From Opitutaceae bacterium (lineage in GTDB: Bacteria; Verrucomicrobiota; Verrucomicrobiia; Opitutales; Opitutaceae), in the NCBI GenBank assembly GCA_018667915.1, contig JABIRI010000141.1:1-64000 (forward strand): a stretch of DNA of 64,000 nucleotides, in the 5' to 3' direction. This document shows, in pieces, positions 54,518-63,186 of the stretch; the stretch's first letter is position 1; each line of letters begins with the position of its first letter. Made by a program: the position numbers and the translations under genes. The notes below the pieces were generated by a model. The model did not search any database and was not told the DNA's origin. It saw only the letters and a list, made by a program, of their open reading frames with translations.

Positions 54518-54530
54518 TGTAACGGTTACA
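54518..54530. promoter_or_regulatory. LacI-family operator-like site 1
   Basis: tgtaacggttaca: a dyad with arms TGTAAC / GTTACA around a central G, inside atattgtaacggttacatgaa. The CG-centred palindromes with AAC/GTT arms are the usual shape of LacI/GalR-family operators. It lies about 233 bases upstream of the receptor ATG. Confidence 0.6.
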
Positions 54531-54596
54531 TGAAATACTGGAGTGGGCGATAGCCCCATGATACCGGTGAGTCGCCGGGGTGGCAGGAGCCGCCAT

Positions 54597-54613
54597 TGTG
54601 TAACGGTTTCACA
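54597..54613. promoter_or_regulatory. LacI-family operator-like site 2
   Basis: tgtgtaacggtttcaca: the same AACGGTT core as site 1 with TGTG / CACA outer arms, symmetric at all but two positions. Spacing to site 1 is 79 bases centre to centre, close to an even number of helical turns, which would suit DNA looping by a tetrameric regulator. About 150 bases upstream of the receptor ATG. Confidence 0.6.
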
Positions 54614-54762
54614 GATGGCGATTCGAAGATCTGACCGTTTGAGGGCTTGTTAGCGTCATACCAGCCCCAGAAGTGATCCGCGGACTCAAATGTATTGGCC
54701 CATCGGTCGATGCATTTTGCCGCGATTTTGACTTAGACCCACCCCCTAGCACCACACCTCAC

Positions 54763-57450
54763 ATGAAAACTATTCATTCAACCCGACAGTCCATGTCTCG
54801 TTGCCACGGTCCGTTTATTCGCCGTGTTTTATCCATAGCCGCCGTATTTGCCGGTGGTTCTTTGCTCGCCCAAAATTCTAACGAAGAAGTGGTGGAGATG
54901 GAGGCCTTTAAAGTGAGCGGTTATCGCTCCGCGTTGGCCGATTCGCTCGATGCCAAGCGGCAGTCCGATCAGGTCTCAGACTCGATCATGGCCGAGGAAA
55001 TTGGCCAGTTCCCCGACACCAATTTGGCCGAGGCGATCCAACGCATCACCGGCGTTGCGATGACCCGTAACAACGGTGAAGGCGAAAAAGTCTCGGTGCG
55101 CGGACTTAATCCCAACTTCACTCGCGTCGAAATCAACGGTCGTTCCTCCATGGTGACGGTCGACGACTCCAGTCCGGAGCGTGATGCACAGTTATCCGTC
55201 TTTAATTCCGACCTCTACAACTCCATCGAAGTCATCAAGTCCCCCTCCGCTCGCGACGTTGAGGGCGGGATCGGCGGCACGGTGAAACTCAACACGTTTA
55301 AGCCGCTGCAAATCGGCAAGATGTCCTACGGTGGGGAGGTCAGTTACGCCACCAACGACTTCAAGGATTCCGATGAGCCGGGCTTCAGCGGATTCTATTC
55401 CAATATTTTTGCCGACGGCAAAGCCGGCTTCCTCGTTCAAGCTACCTATGAAGAGCGCGATCGCCGGGTTGATCGGGTTGAAAGCAATCAGGATTTCGAC
55501 ATTGTCGATACAGGCTTCCTGAAGGATGACTCGGACCCAGCCCAATTGGCATTGGTGGGATCAGCCTATCCGGAGCGCACGCGTTACTTCCAAAAGCGAG
55601 GAGACAATCCTCGTTTCAATCTTACCAGCACGCTGCAATTTCAACCCACCGAGGACTTGGAACTCTATATTGATGGTCTCATCTCGCGGGAAGAGCGCGA
55701 TGAGGACCGCTCGCGTATCCAAATGACATGGAGCCGTGGTGATCTCATTAGTGGTGTGGTTGATCCGGTTACCGGCACTCTGGTGCAGGCGACAATTGAC
55801 CGCCACCGGGTCGACCAAGATGCCTTGACCCGCATCACCGATGTGGAATCAACCGGTGTCACGGGTGGATTTGTATGGGATCGTGATTTACTGAAAATTT
55901 CCGGTGAGATTAGCATCTCCGAAGGTTCTGAGGATTGGTTCCAGTCCACCCTCCAAAGCCGAGTCAATCGTGATGGGGCGGGATCTTACGACATTCGGCC
56001 TGATCATATGATGCCGGCCATGACGACGCCGGGAATACTCCGCACGGCCGACAACATGGGAGTGCGGGCGTTGTTCCGCCAACATCGGATCATCAGCTAC
56101 GAAGAAGACGTGATGCGTCTTGATTTGGAGCGGGCGTTGGAAGGCGAGTTCTTTACTTCGGTGGAGGCGGGAATTCGGACCACGGATAACATCTTTGATC
56201 GCAAACAAGGCCGATCAAACTCCGCCACCTCGACCGGTGACATTGATTATGCCCGCGGGATTGAACCCGGTTGGGGACTGCAGGGTGATTTCGGCTTTGG
56301 CAAGGGTTCGACTGGTTTCCCCACTAATTGGGTGATGGCCAATCCAGATGCGCTTATTGAGCAATACCCTCTGGAAGACACGGTTATCCCATTTAATAAC
56401 GAACGAGTTTACACGGTGGAGGAAGATACTACGGCGCTCTACTTCATGGCCAACTTTGCCGAGAGTTTTGGCAACAGTCGTGTTCGCGGTAACATCGGGG
56501 TGCGCTACGTCGATACGAAGGCGGGTGGTATCGGCAATATCAATGCCGAGTCCAATGCCGGTGATGTCGTGGTCGTCGGTGAGCCGACCACGCTCGACCA
56601 AGACTATTCCGAGCTGTTGCCTTCGCTCAATCTGATCCTGTCGCCCGATGATCCTCAGGCTCCCTATCAGGTGCGTCTCGCCGCCTCCAAGGCCATGACT
56701 CGCCCGACGGTGGGTGAAATGAGCCCGGTGGTAATCGTCAGCGAACCAGATGGAGAAATCGAACGCGGTAATCCGTCGCTTGATCCGTTCTCGGCGTGGC
56801 AATACGACCTCGGCATCGAGACCTACTTTGGCGAAAACGACGAGGGAATGTTCGCCATCACGGGCTTTATTAAAGATGTGGAGAGTTTCATTGTTCCGAC
56901 TTCCTTCAATGAGACCGTTGGATTTCCGAGTGCGGGAATTCCGTCCCAAACCTTCCAGGTCGACACCTTCAAGAATGGTGGCACCGCCGACATCAAAGGC
57001 GTGGAGATGAGTTTCCAGACTCCGTTCACATTCTTGCCCGCTCCGCTGAGTGACTTTGGCACGATGATCAATTACACGTTCATTGACTCGGAATTTATCG
57101 ATGAGAATGGGAATTCAAACCCCTTCCCCGGCACCTCGGAAAACACCTACAACATTGTGCTCTTTTACGAGAAGGGCGGGTTCTCCACTCGGTTCGCTTA
57201 CAACTTCCGGGATGACTACCTGCTGGTTCCATCGGCCGCCGCCAACGGCATGAACAATGAATTCACCGAAGGCGTCGGCCGCCTCGATATTGGTCTACGC
57301 TATCGTTGGGACAGCGGTTTCAAAGTTTCAGTTGATCTCATCAACGTGACCGAGGAGCAGGACTACATCTACTACGATGTGTTCGACCGCCTGGAGCAGC
57401 TCACGATGGAGAGCATGCAGATCAATGTCAGTTTCGGTTACAAATTCTAG
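54763..57450 (+). CDS. TonB-dependent outer-membrane receptor
   Basis: 895 residues from MKTIHSTRQS. Signal peptide (about 14-37, ending SLLAQN), TonB-box-like VVEMEAFKVSGYR (about 42-54), and plug domain with SDSIMAEEIGQFPDTNLAEAIQRITGVAMTRNNGEGEKVSVRGLNPNFTRVEINGR (about 73-128). The 22-strand barrel follows and ends in the aromatic C-terminus FGYKF needed for assembly. The IGQFPDTNLAEAIQRITGV wording is that of the TonB-Xanth-Caul glycan/oligosaccharide receptor group. There is no SusD partner. Upstream operators and downstream Gfo/Idh, DUF1552, DUF1592 genes suggest inducible uptake of a carbohydrate. Confidence 0.93.
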   Translation: MKTIHSTRQSMSRCHGPFIRRVLSIAAVFAGGSLLAQNSNEEVVEMEAFKVSGYRSALADSLDAKRQSDQVSDSIMAEEIGQFPDTNLAEAIQRITGVAMTRNNGEGEKVSVRGLNPNFTRVEINGRSSMVTVDDSSPERDAQLSVFNSDLYNSIEVIKSPSARDVEGGIGGTVKLNTFKPLQIGKMSYGGEVSYATNDFKDSDEPGFSGFYSNIFADGKAGFLVQATYEERDRRVDRVESNQDFDIVDTGFLKDDSDPAQLALVGSAYPERTRYFQKRGDNPRFNLTSTLQFQPTEDLELYIDGLISREERDEDRSRIQMTWSRGDLISGVVDPVTGTLVQATIDRHRVDQDALTRITDVESTGVTGGFVWDRDLLKISGEISISEGSEDWFQSTLQSRVNRDGAGSYDIRPDHMMPAMTTPGILRTADNMGVRALFRQHRIISYEEDVMRLDLERALEGEFFTSVEAGIRTTDNIFDRKQGRSNSATSTGDIDYARGIEPGWGLQGDFGFGKGSTGFPTNWVMANPDALIEQYPLEDTVIPFNNERVYTVEEDTTALYFMANFAESFGNSRVRGNIGVRYVDTKAGGIGNINAESNAGDVVVVGEPTTLDQDYSELLPSLNLILSPDDPQAPYQVRLAASKAMTRPTVGEMSPVVIVSEPDGEIERGNPSLDPFSAWQYDLGIETYFGENDEGMFAITGFIKDVESFIVPTSFNETVGFPSAGIPSQTFQVDTFKNGGTADIKGVEMSFQTPFTFLPAPLSDFGTMINYTFIDSEFIDENGNSNPFPGTSENTYNIVLFYEKGGFSTRFAYNFRDDYLLVPSAAANGMNNEFTEGVGRLDIGLRYRWDSGFKVSVDLINVTEEQDYIYYDVFDRLEQLTMESMQINVSFGYKF

Positions 57451-57478
57451 TTATTCATAGGTCAGTTCAAGAGTAGGA

Positions 57479-57512
57479 ACGATGGCCCGCGATTTGTGGG
57501 CCATCGTCATTT
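57479..57512 (+). terminator. Putative terminator of the TonB receptor gene
   Basis: acgatggccc / gggccatcgt is a perfect 10-base stem with a 9-base loop (gcgatttgt), followed by catttg with only a short T run. It lies 29 bases past the receptor stop. The strong stem but weak T tract suggests partial termination, leaving some read-through into the Gfo/Idh gene. Confidence 0.65.
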
Positions 57513-57590
57513 GCCTCCGGTCGGACCGACCGGTTTCGAATAACGTTCGATTTACACCCGCTGATTTCTCGTCGATAACTTTACTCAATT

Positions 57591-58964
57591 ATGCCCCCAA
57601 TAACGTCTGCCCCCGTCCCTAGTCGCCGTGACTTTATGAAGACCTCCGCTGTCGCGGCCGGTCTCATGGCTGCGCCAAACTTTATCCGTGCTCAGCAGAG
57701 TGACTCTCCCGCCAACAAACTGAACATCGCCTGCATCGGAGTAGGCGGCAAAGGTAAGGGCGATGTCCGCGATGCGTCCTACCACGGCAACATCGTGGCG
57801 CTCTGCGACGTCGACCTCGAAGGTGACGCCGCCGAACGGATCGTGGATTTTCCCGGCGTCCCCGTTTTCACCGACTACCGGGAGATGTTCGACAAGATGG
57901 GCAACGAGATCGACGCGGTCACGGTTACGACTCCCGACCACACCCACTACCCGGCCGTGATGATGGCGATGGCATTGGGTAAACACGTCTTTTCGCAAAA
58001 ACCCCTCACCAACTCGATCTGGGAAGCCCGCCAACTCCTCCTCGCTTCGCGCCACTACGGCGTCGTTACCCAAATGGGCATCCAGGGGCACACCTTCCAG
58101 GGTATGCGCATCATGCGCGAATGGCTCGAAGCCGACGCGATCGGTGATGTTGAACAGGTGCGATACTGGACCAATCGTCCGATCTGGCCTCAAGGTCCCG
58201 AAGTCGACTACGCACCGACCGCGAATCCACGCGGCGTGAATTGGGATATGTGGCAAGGATCGGTGGCGGAGGATCGGCCCTTCAGCGACGGACTCCACCC
58301 CAAGAAGTGGCGCGCCTCGTGGGAATACGGCTGCGGAGCGCTCGGCGACATCGGGTGCCATCTTTTTGATGCCGCCTTCTGGGCCCTCGATCTGGGTATT
58401 CCCGACGAAGTGGTCGTCGATGCCGTATCGGATTTCACCGAATTGTCCGCTCCCGCCAGTTCCGTGCTACGTTATAAGTTCAGCCGCAATCGATCCGGCG
58501 ACAAAATCAAGCCCGTCGAGTTCCTCTGGTCGGATGGTGGTCTCAAACCGACTCGTCCGGAAGAGTTGGCCGAAGGCGTGAATCTCCACGAACAGTTTGG
58601 CCAGATTCTCCATGGGTCGAAGGGCACGATCTATTCGCCAGGAGGATACTGTGAAAGTCTGCGGCTGCTGCCCGAGGAGGCCATGCGGTCCTTCAAGCGC
58701 CCGGCCAAGAAATACCCGCGCGTCAAAGGTGGTCCGATCCAAGAGTGGGTTGAGGCGATCAAAAATGGCACCCAACCGGGCGCCAACTTTGAGTATGCCT
58801 CGCGCCTCACCGAGGTTGTCCTGTTGGGCAATCTGGCCATCCGTCTCGGCAAGCCGATCAAATGGGATTCGGAAAATCTCAAAGTCATCGGCGCGCCGGA
58901 AGCCGACGCCATGATCCGCCGCGAATATCGCGAAGGTTGGGAGTTTCCTATCTTCAAGGCGTAG
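57591..58964 (+). CDS. Tat-exported Gfo/Idh/MocA-family oxidoreductase
   Basis: 457 residues. Twin-arginine signal SRRDFMKTSAVAAGLMAAP (about 11-29). NAD(P)-binding Rossmann domain with IACIGVGGKGKGD (about 44-56) and the EKP-like catalytic region as FSQKPLTNSIWEARQL, in which Ser-Gln replaces the usual Glu. The C-terminal alpha/beta domain follows (QGHTFQGMRIMREWLEADAIGDV; CGALGDIGCHLFDAAFWAL with the conserved D-x-x-x-H/D pair). Such periplasmic proteins oxidise or isomerise sugars; a bound cofactor is expected because of Tat export. Follows the TonB receptor. Confidence 0.9.
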   Translation: MPPITSAPVPSRRDFMKTSAVAAGLMAAPNFIRAQQSDSPANKLNIACIGVGGKGKGDVRDASYHGNIVALCDVDLEGDAAERIVDFPGVPVFTDYREMFDKMGNEIDAVTVTTPDHTHYPAVMMAMALGKHVFSQKPLTNSIWEARQLLLASRHYGVVTQMGIQGHTFQGMRIMREWLEADAIGDVEQVRYWTNRPIWPQGPEVDYAPTANPRGVNWDMWQGSVAEDRPFSDGLHPKKWRASWEYGCGALGDIGCHLFDAAFWALDLGIPDEVVVDAVSDFTELSAPASSVLRYKFSRNRSGDKIKPVEFLWSDGGLKPTRPEELAEGVNLHEQFGQILHGSKGTIYSPGGYCESLRLLPEEAMRSFKRPAKKYPRVKGGPIQEWVEAIKNGTQPGANFEYASRLTEVVLLGNLAIRLGKPIKWDSENLKVIGAPEADAMIRREYREGWEFPIFKA

Positions 58965-59311
58965 CAGTTGGGGTTGGAGCCTCCACAAAACGCGTCCAGC
59001 TTCGCAAAAAGGTAGGGCGTGCTCGCCGAGCGCGCCGATCGGTGGAGTGGCCCAACCGGGTGAAACGGCGGTTTCGCCGAAACCGCCCTACCTCGAGTCG
59101 GACAACTCGTGTTCGGGGGCAACAGCTCCGGCCTCAGAGAGACCGGCTACAACCGCAGAGACTCGACTCACGAGTCGGTGAAATTTCACGGCTTTCCTTA
59201 ACTGGGAAAGGAGCTTTGGGCTGGAAGGACCACGCCTGTTTGCGGTAGTGATTGAGCTGCGTAGGGTTTGCTGCCTCGCACTCGAACACCCCGTCGAACC
59301 ACCCCTTACCC
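58965..59311. other. Repeat-rich gap between Gfo/Idh and DUF1552 genes
   Basis: 347 bases without a credible gene. It contains the REP-like pair at 59011-59092, a second dyad-rich stretch (gactcgactcacgagtc, 59159-59175) and a tttcc/ggaaa hairpin near 59194-59210. The DUF1552 promoter may lie in 59200-59300. No riboswitch could be matched by eye. Confidence 0.55.
59011..59092. repeat. REPIN-like inverted pair of hairpins
   Basis: Outer arms ggtagggcg (59011-59019) and cgccctacc (59084-59092) enclose two internal hairpins: gctc-gcc-gagc next to the left arm and ggcggtttc-gcc-gaaaccgcc (a perfect 9-base stem) next to the right arm. Two REP-type stem-loops in opposite orientation with conserved outer ends are the layout of REPIN elements that depend on RAYT transposases elsewhere in a genome. 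Confidence 0.7.
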
Positions 59312-60583
59312 ATGAAAAACGCCACCAATCTAAATCGTAGACAGTTTTTGCGCGGCGCTGGCGGACTGATGGCGCTGCCGTTCCTGAGCTCGATGCCACT
59401 CCCCGTTAAGGCAGCCAAACCACTCGCGGAGGCCCGTAAACGGCTGGTCTGTGTGGGCACGTTCCTTGGGATGTATCCCGGCGAATGGCATCCTGAAGCG
59501 GGCTCCACCTGTGTGCCCAAACTGCTCGAGCCACTCATGGAGCACCGCAACGAATTTACCGTCGTCTCCGGGGTCGATCACGGGATCAACGGCGGACACA
59601 AGGGCACGCCGTCATTCCTGTCCGGGGTATATCAACCGGAATTTATTGGCGAATCGGTGATGGTGCGTAACCAGATCACCCTCGATCAACTGGCGGCCAA
59701 GCAGCTCAGCGTAAACAGCCGCTTCCACTCCCTCCAACTTGGCGCGTCCGAAGGTAAACCTTCCCAGACCCTTTCGTGGGACGAAAACGGCGTGCCTCTT
59801 TTACCTGAAGCCGACCCGGTAAAGGCGTTCCAACGGCTATTTGTCGATGACCTGAATCCAGCCGCAGCCGATCGTGCGATGGGGTTTCAGCGCAGTGTGC
59901 TCGATATGGTCGCGGATGATGCGAAGGCCCTCCAAAAGGAAATCGATTACGAAGATCGGCAAAAGGTGGACGCCTACTTCTCCTCCATTCGCGACGTGGA
60001 AAAACGCATCGAGCGGCAGCAGCAGTGGATCAACACGCCCCGGCCCGAAGTGCCTCCTCTCCTCGAGCGTCCGACCACCTTTCACGAAAACCTGGACATC
60101 ATGTTCGAGCTGGTTGCCTTGGCGCTACAACACGACTCCACCCGCGTCGCTTCGGTAGAGCTGCCCGCCGGCGGTCTCCCCATCACGCTCGGAGGTGAAC
60201 AACTATCCGGTTACCATGGCCAATCCCATCACGGTAAAGACCCCGAAGTGGTGAACGAACTCGTGCGTATCGAACAAATGCATACGCGCTCCCTGTCGAA
60301 GTTCATCACTCGCCTCAAAGGCATCGATGACGGTGGGGCGAGCTTGTTTGACCGCACGCAAGTTCTCTTCGGCAGTGGTTTGGGCAACGGTAGTTCTCAC
60401 TCGAACAAAAACCTGCCCGTGCTCGTCGCGGGAGGAGATCTCAACCACACCGGTGCGGATCTGATTTTCGAGCCTGGCTCTACGCCCTTGAGCAATGTGT
60501 TTGTGACCATGCTGCAGGGGTTGGGTATCGACCAAGACCGTTTCGCCGCGAGCACCGGCAATATCAATAACGAGTTGGGTTAA
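59312..60583 (+). CDS. Tat-exported DUF1552 protein
   Basis: 423 residues from MKNATNLNRR. Twin-arginine signal NRRQFLRGAGGLMALPFLSS (about 8-27). The body matches DUF1552 with RLVCVGTFLGMYPGEWHPE, HRNEFTVVSGVDHGINGGHKGTPSFLSG, TLDQLAAKQL, SLQLGAS, the SYHGQSHHGKD metal-like histidine segment (ATGSGYHGQSHHG type: LSGYHGQSHHGKDPEVV) and a C-terminal SGLGNGSSHSNKNLPVLVAGG. Members nearly always sit beside DUF1592 genes, as here (20-base gap). The activity of the pair is unproven. Confidence 0.9.
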   Translation: MKNATNLNRRQFLRGAGGLMALPFLSSMPLPVKAAKPLAEARKRLVCVGTFLGMYPGEWHPEAGSTCVPKLLEPLMEHRNEFTVVSGVDHGINGGHKGTPSFLSGVYQPEFIGESVMVRNQITLDQLAAKQLSVNSRFHSLQLGASEGKPSQTLSWDENGVPLLPEADPVKAFQRLFVDDLNPAAADRAMGFQRSVLDMVADDAKALQKEIDYEDRQKVDAYFSSIRDVEKRIERQQQWINTPRPEVPPLLERPTTFHENLDIMFELVALALQHDSTRVASVELPAGGLPITLGGEQLSGYHGQSHHGKDPEVVNELVRIEQMHTRSLSKFITRLKGIDDGGASLFDRTQVLFGSGLGNGSSHSNKNLPVLVAGGDLNHTGADLIFEPGSTPLSNVFVTMLQGLGIDQDRFAASTGNINNELG

Positions 60584-60602
60584 TATCCCTGACGACGTTG
60601 CT

Positions 60603-63050
60603 ATGGACTCGACTCCGCATGGTTTGAAACGGTCTGCGAATCACGCGCGTCGTGGTGTGCTCCTGGCGGCGGGTCTGCTTCTGGCCCCGGCGCTTTCGTG
60701 GGCGGAAGATTTTGAACGCCTACTGACGCCTTTCATGGAGGAGCACTGCTTCAAGTGTCATGGCGAGGAAAAGCAGAAGGGTGATATCCGTCTCGATACC
60801 CTGGCAATGGATTTCTCGGATGCAGCCAATGCGATCTCGTGGCAGGATGTGTCCGACATGTTGGTCATCGGCGACATGCCACCGGAAGAAGAAGTGCGCC
60901 CCGACGCCACGGTCATGGCGGGGGTTATTGAAGCGATTGATACGCGACTACGTGCGGCGATCGCCGCGCAGGGAAATCATGGCCGCATCGCGATTCGGCG
61001 ACTGAGCCACACCGCACTGGATAATACGGTCGTGGATTTGTTGGGGATCAATTTAAGCCTCTCGGATAATTTGCCTGCTGATCCGGAAATCGACGGTTTC
61101 GAAAACCTCGCGATCACGCTCGATGCGAGCCCGGAAATGGTGCTCAAACTGCAGAACAACGCCCGCCACATCGCTGAGCTCGCCATCGCTTCGGGACCCG
61201 ACGTGCGGGCGGACCGGGTCTATACGATCGGCACGATCGGCCACGGCAACAATGTCGAGGAGCGAGGCGATTTTGTGATCACATCGTCCAGTCGTGACCG
61301 CAAACACGTCATGTGGCCGTCAGGGTTTGTTTCCCCCCAGAAAGGGACCTACCGCATCCACGTCGAAGGGTTGGCGCGTGATCTGCGCACAAAGCTCGAG
61401 CGTGATGGCATCGATTACACTTACCTGCGGGACAACTACGAAAGTAGCCTTAAAACCCGCAAACGACGGTCCTCGGACGAACCAGGACTCGTCTCGATCG
61501 TTGCAATTCAAGCATCGGAAGCGCGGCACATGGATGCGGCCAGTGTGCCGGGTCGGCGCGTGGGATATTTTTACCTCGGTGATGAGCTCGAGCAGCAGGC
61601 CGTCGATGTGCGATTGCACGCCGGAGAGAATATCATGCTGCACTATGCTTCGGCGGCGGTGCTGAATCAGTCGCCGACCGCAGTGGTTGAGGGCGAGGAA
61701 CGCTTGGTCGCTGATTTATTGGAGGTGAAATCGATCACGGTTTCGGGACCCGACATCCACGATTGGCCGACCCTCGCGCATCGCCAACTGCTGGGCGAGG
61801 ATGCGGATGCCGATATCGATGAGCAGATTGCGCAGTTCCTATTACGAGCGTTCCGGCGTCCGGTGCCGGACACAACCGTAGCAAATTTTCAACGGCTCTA
61901 CCGCGTGGGATTGGGCCAGGGCCTCTCCGCGGAGGAGTCGATGCGAAACGTTGTGGCGGGCGCGCTGTGCTCGCCGCGTTTTCTTTTTAACTATGACCAA
62001 GGGGAGGCGAGTGACGATTGGGCATTAGCCAATCGTCTGTCCTACTTCTTGTGGAATTCGATGCCGGATGACCTTCTGCTCGCGTTGGCCGATGCGGGTC
62101 AGCTCAGGAGTCCGGCGGTATTGCGCGCACAGGCGGCTCGGATGTTGGCCGATCCGAAAGCGCGTCGTTTCGTAATCGATTTCACGGGGCAGTGGCTGGG
62201 ATTAAATCACATCGAGTTGATGAAGCCCGACCCCAAACTATATCGAGACTATGACCCGTTACTCGAATCTTTCATGAAAGAGGAGAGCGAAAACTTTTTT
62301 GACTTCGTGCTGCAGCAGAATCTGTCGCTGAAATCGTTTCTCGATTCTGACTTCGTTGTGGTGAATGAGCGTCTGGCTCTACACTACGAACTGCCTGAAG
62401 TGAACGGTAGCGAATTCCGTAAAGTTATGTTACCCGAAGGGAGTCCGCGTGGAGGGCTACTCGGTCAAGCGAGTGTGTTGAAACTCACCTCCAATGGCAC
62501 GCGAACCTCCCCGGTGGTGCGAGGAGTTTGGGTGTTGGAAAATATTTTGGGCGATCCGCCCTCGCCGCCGCCGGCCGATGTCGAGCCGATCGAACCCGAT
62601 GTGCGTGGCTCCAAAACGATTCCCGAAATGTTGGCCCGGCATCGGGATGTCGAATCGTGCCGTGACTGCCACATGAGCATCGACCCGTGGGGATTCGGAT
62701 TGGAGCACTTCAACGCGGTGGGTGAATACCGCAGTGCCTATCGCGGAGGTCAGCCGATCGATGCGCGCGGCAGTGTGCCGGGTGGCTCGTTTACCAATTC
62801 TGAAGAAATGAAACAGGTGTTGCTGGGGCGGTCGGATCAATTTGCCCGGGCTATCACCGAGAAGCTCTTCACCTACGCTCTCGGGCACCCGCTTTCAGTC
62901 GGTGAACGACTCGTGGCCGACGACATGGCTGCCGTGGTGATGGAACGCGACCTGGGCCTGCAAGACCTCATCGTCGCGATTTGTTCCAGCCCGTTGTTCC
63001 TCGGAGAGTTCGGGGCTGCGGCCGTCGAAGTCGATGTTGCTCAGAATTGA
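60603..63050 (+). CDS. Secreted DUF1592 protein with cytochrome c-like motifs
   Basis: 815 residues, signal peptide about 17-34 (ALSWAED). Planctomycete-type cytochrome domain with CFKCH (C49-C52-H53). Then the DUF1587 segment (RIAIRRLSHTALDNTVVDLLGI), a carbohydrate-binding-like DUF1595 insert, the DUF1592 core (ANRLSYFLWNSMPDDLLLALADAGQL), and DUF1588 with FTGQWLGLNHIE and SCRDCHMSIDPWGFGLEHFNAVGEYR, carrying the second CxxCH. The C-terminal DUF1585 is AITEKLFTYALGHPLSVGER. The whole multi-domain order is that of the family. Co-transcribed with DUF1552; probable extracytoplasmic redox or degradative role. Confidence 0.9.
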   Translation: MDSTPHGLKRSANHARRGVLLAAGLLLAPALSWAEDFERLLTPFMEEHCFKCHGEEKQKGDIRLDTLAMDFSDAANAISWQDVSDMLVIGDMPPEEEVRPDATVMAGVIEAIDTRLRAAIAAQGNHGRIAIRRLSHTALDNTVVDLLGINLSLSDNLPADPEIDGFENLAITLDASPEMVLKLQNNARHIAELAIASGPDVRADRVYTIGTIGHGNNVEERGDFVITSSSRDRKHVMWPSGFVSPQKGTYRIHVEGLARDLRTKLERDGIDYTYLRDNYESSLKTRKRRSSDEPGLVSIVAIQASEARHMDAASVPGRRVGYFYLGDELEQQAVDVRLHAGENIMLHYASAAVLNQSPTAVVEGEERLVADLLEVKSITVSGPDIHDWPTLAHRQLLGEDADADIDEQIAQFLLRAFRRPVPDTTVANFQRLYRVGLGQGLSAEESMRNVVAGALCSPRFLFNYDQGEASDDWALANRLSYFLWNSMPDDLLLALADAGQLRSPAVLRAQAARMLADPKARRFVIDFTGQWLGLNHIELMKPDPKLYRDYDPLLESFMKEESENFFDFVLQQNLSLKSFLDSDFVVVNERLALHYELPEVNGSEFRKVMLPEGSPRGGLLGQASVLKLTSNGTRTSPVVRGVWVLENILGDPPSPPPADVEPIEPDVRGSKTIPEMLARHRDVESCRDCHMSIDPWGFGLEHFNAVGEYRSAYRGGQPIDARGSVPGGSFTNSEEMKQVLLGRSDQFARAITEKLFTYALGHPLSVGERLVADDMAAVVMERDLGLQDLIVAICSSPLFLGEFGAAAVEVDVAQN

Positions 63051-63073
63051 GCTAAACGAGCGGGAAGTGAACC

Positions 63074-63128
63074 GAGGTCAGCGACCTCTGCTACAGCGTG
63101 AAACATGTCGGGCGCAACGCCCGACCCA
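63074..63128. repeat. Palindromic pair between convergent genes
   Basis: gaggtc-agc-gacctc (63074-63088) and gtcgggcg-caa-cgcccgac (63107-63125, followed by cca). The second hairpin is the same family as the core of the block at 51757-51821. Located between the convergent DUF1592 and symporter genes, where such structures can act as transcript ends. Confidence 0.7.
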
Positions 63129-63186
63129 CGGTAAAGCACCGCACTCCATGGTGGGGCAGCCTTATCCCCAAAATTGTCTCACCGCT

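Larger units (their letters stand above)
54435..54762. other. Regulatory gap upstream of the TonB receptor
   Basis: 328 bases without a credible gene (the track ORF prefix MIRGLKCIG... lacks support). It contains the two LacI-type dyads listed separately and a gagtcgccggggtggcaggagccgcc GC-rich stretch between them. The receptor promoter should lie here; no confident -35/-10 assignment was made. Confidence 0.6.

Noticed and set aside
54673-54762. 30-residue upstream extension of the TonB receptor
   Set aside because: It would place the signal peptide far from the N-terminus; the Met at 54763 gives a normal export signal.
59093-59311. Possible riboswitch before the DUF1552 gene
   Set aside because: Several short dyads exist, but no conserved riboswitch core (cobalamin, TPP, SAM, glycine) could be recognised.
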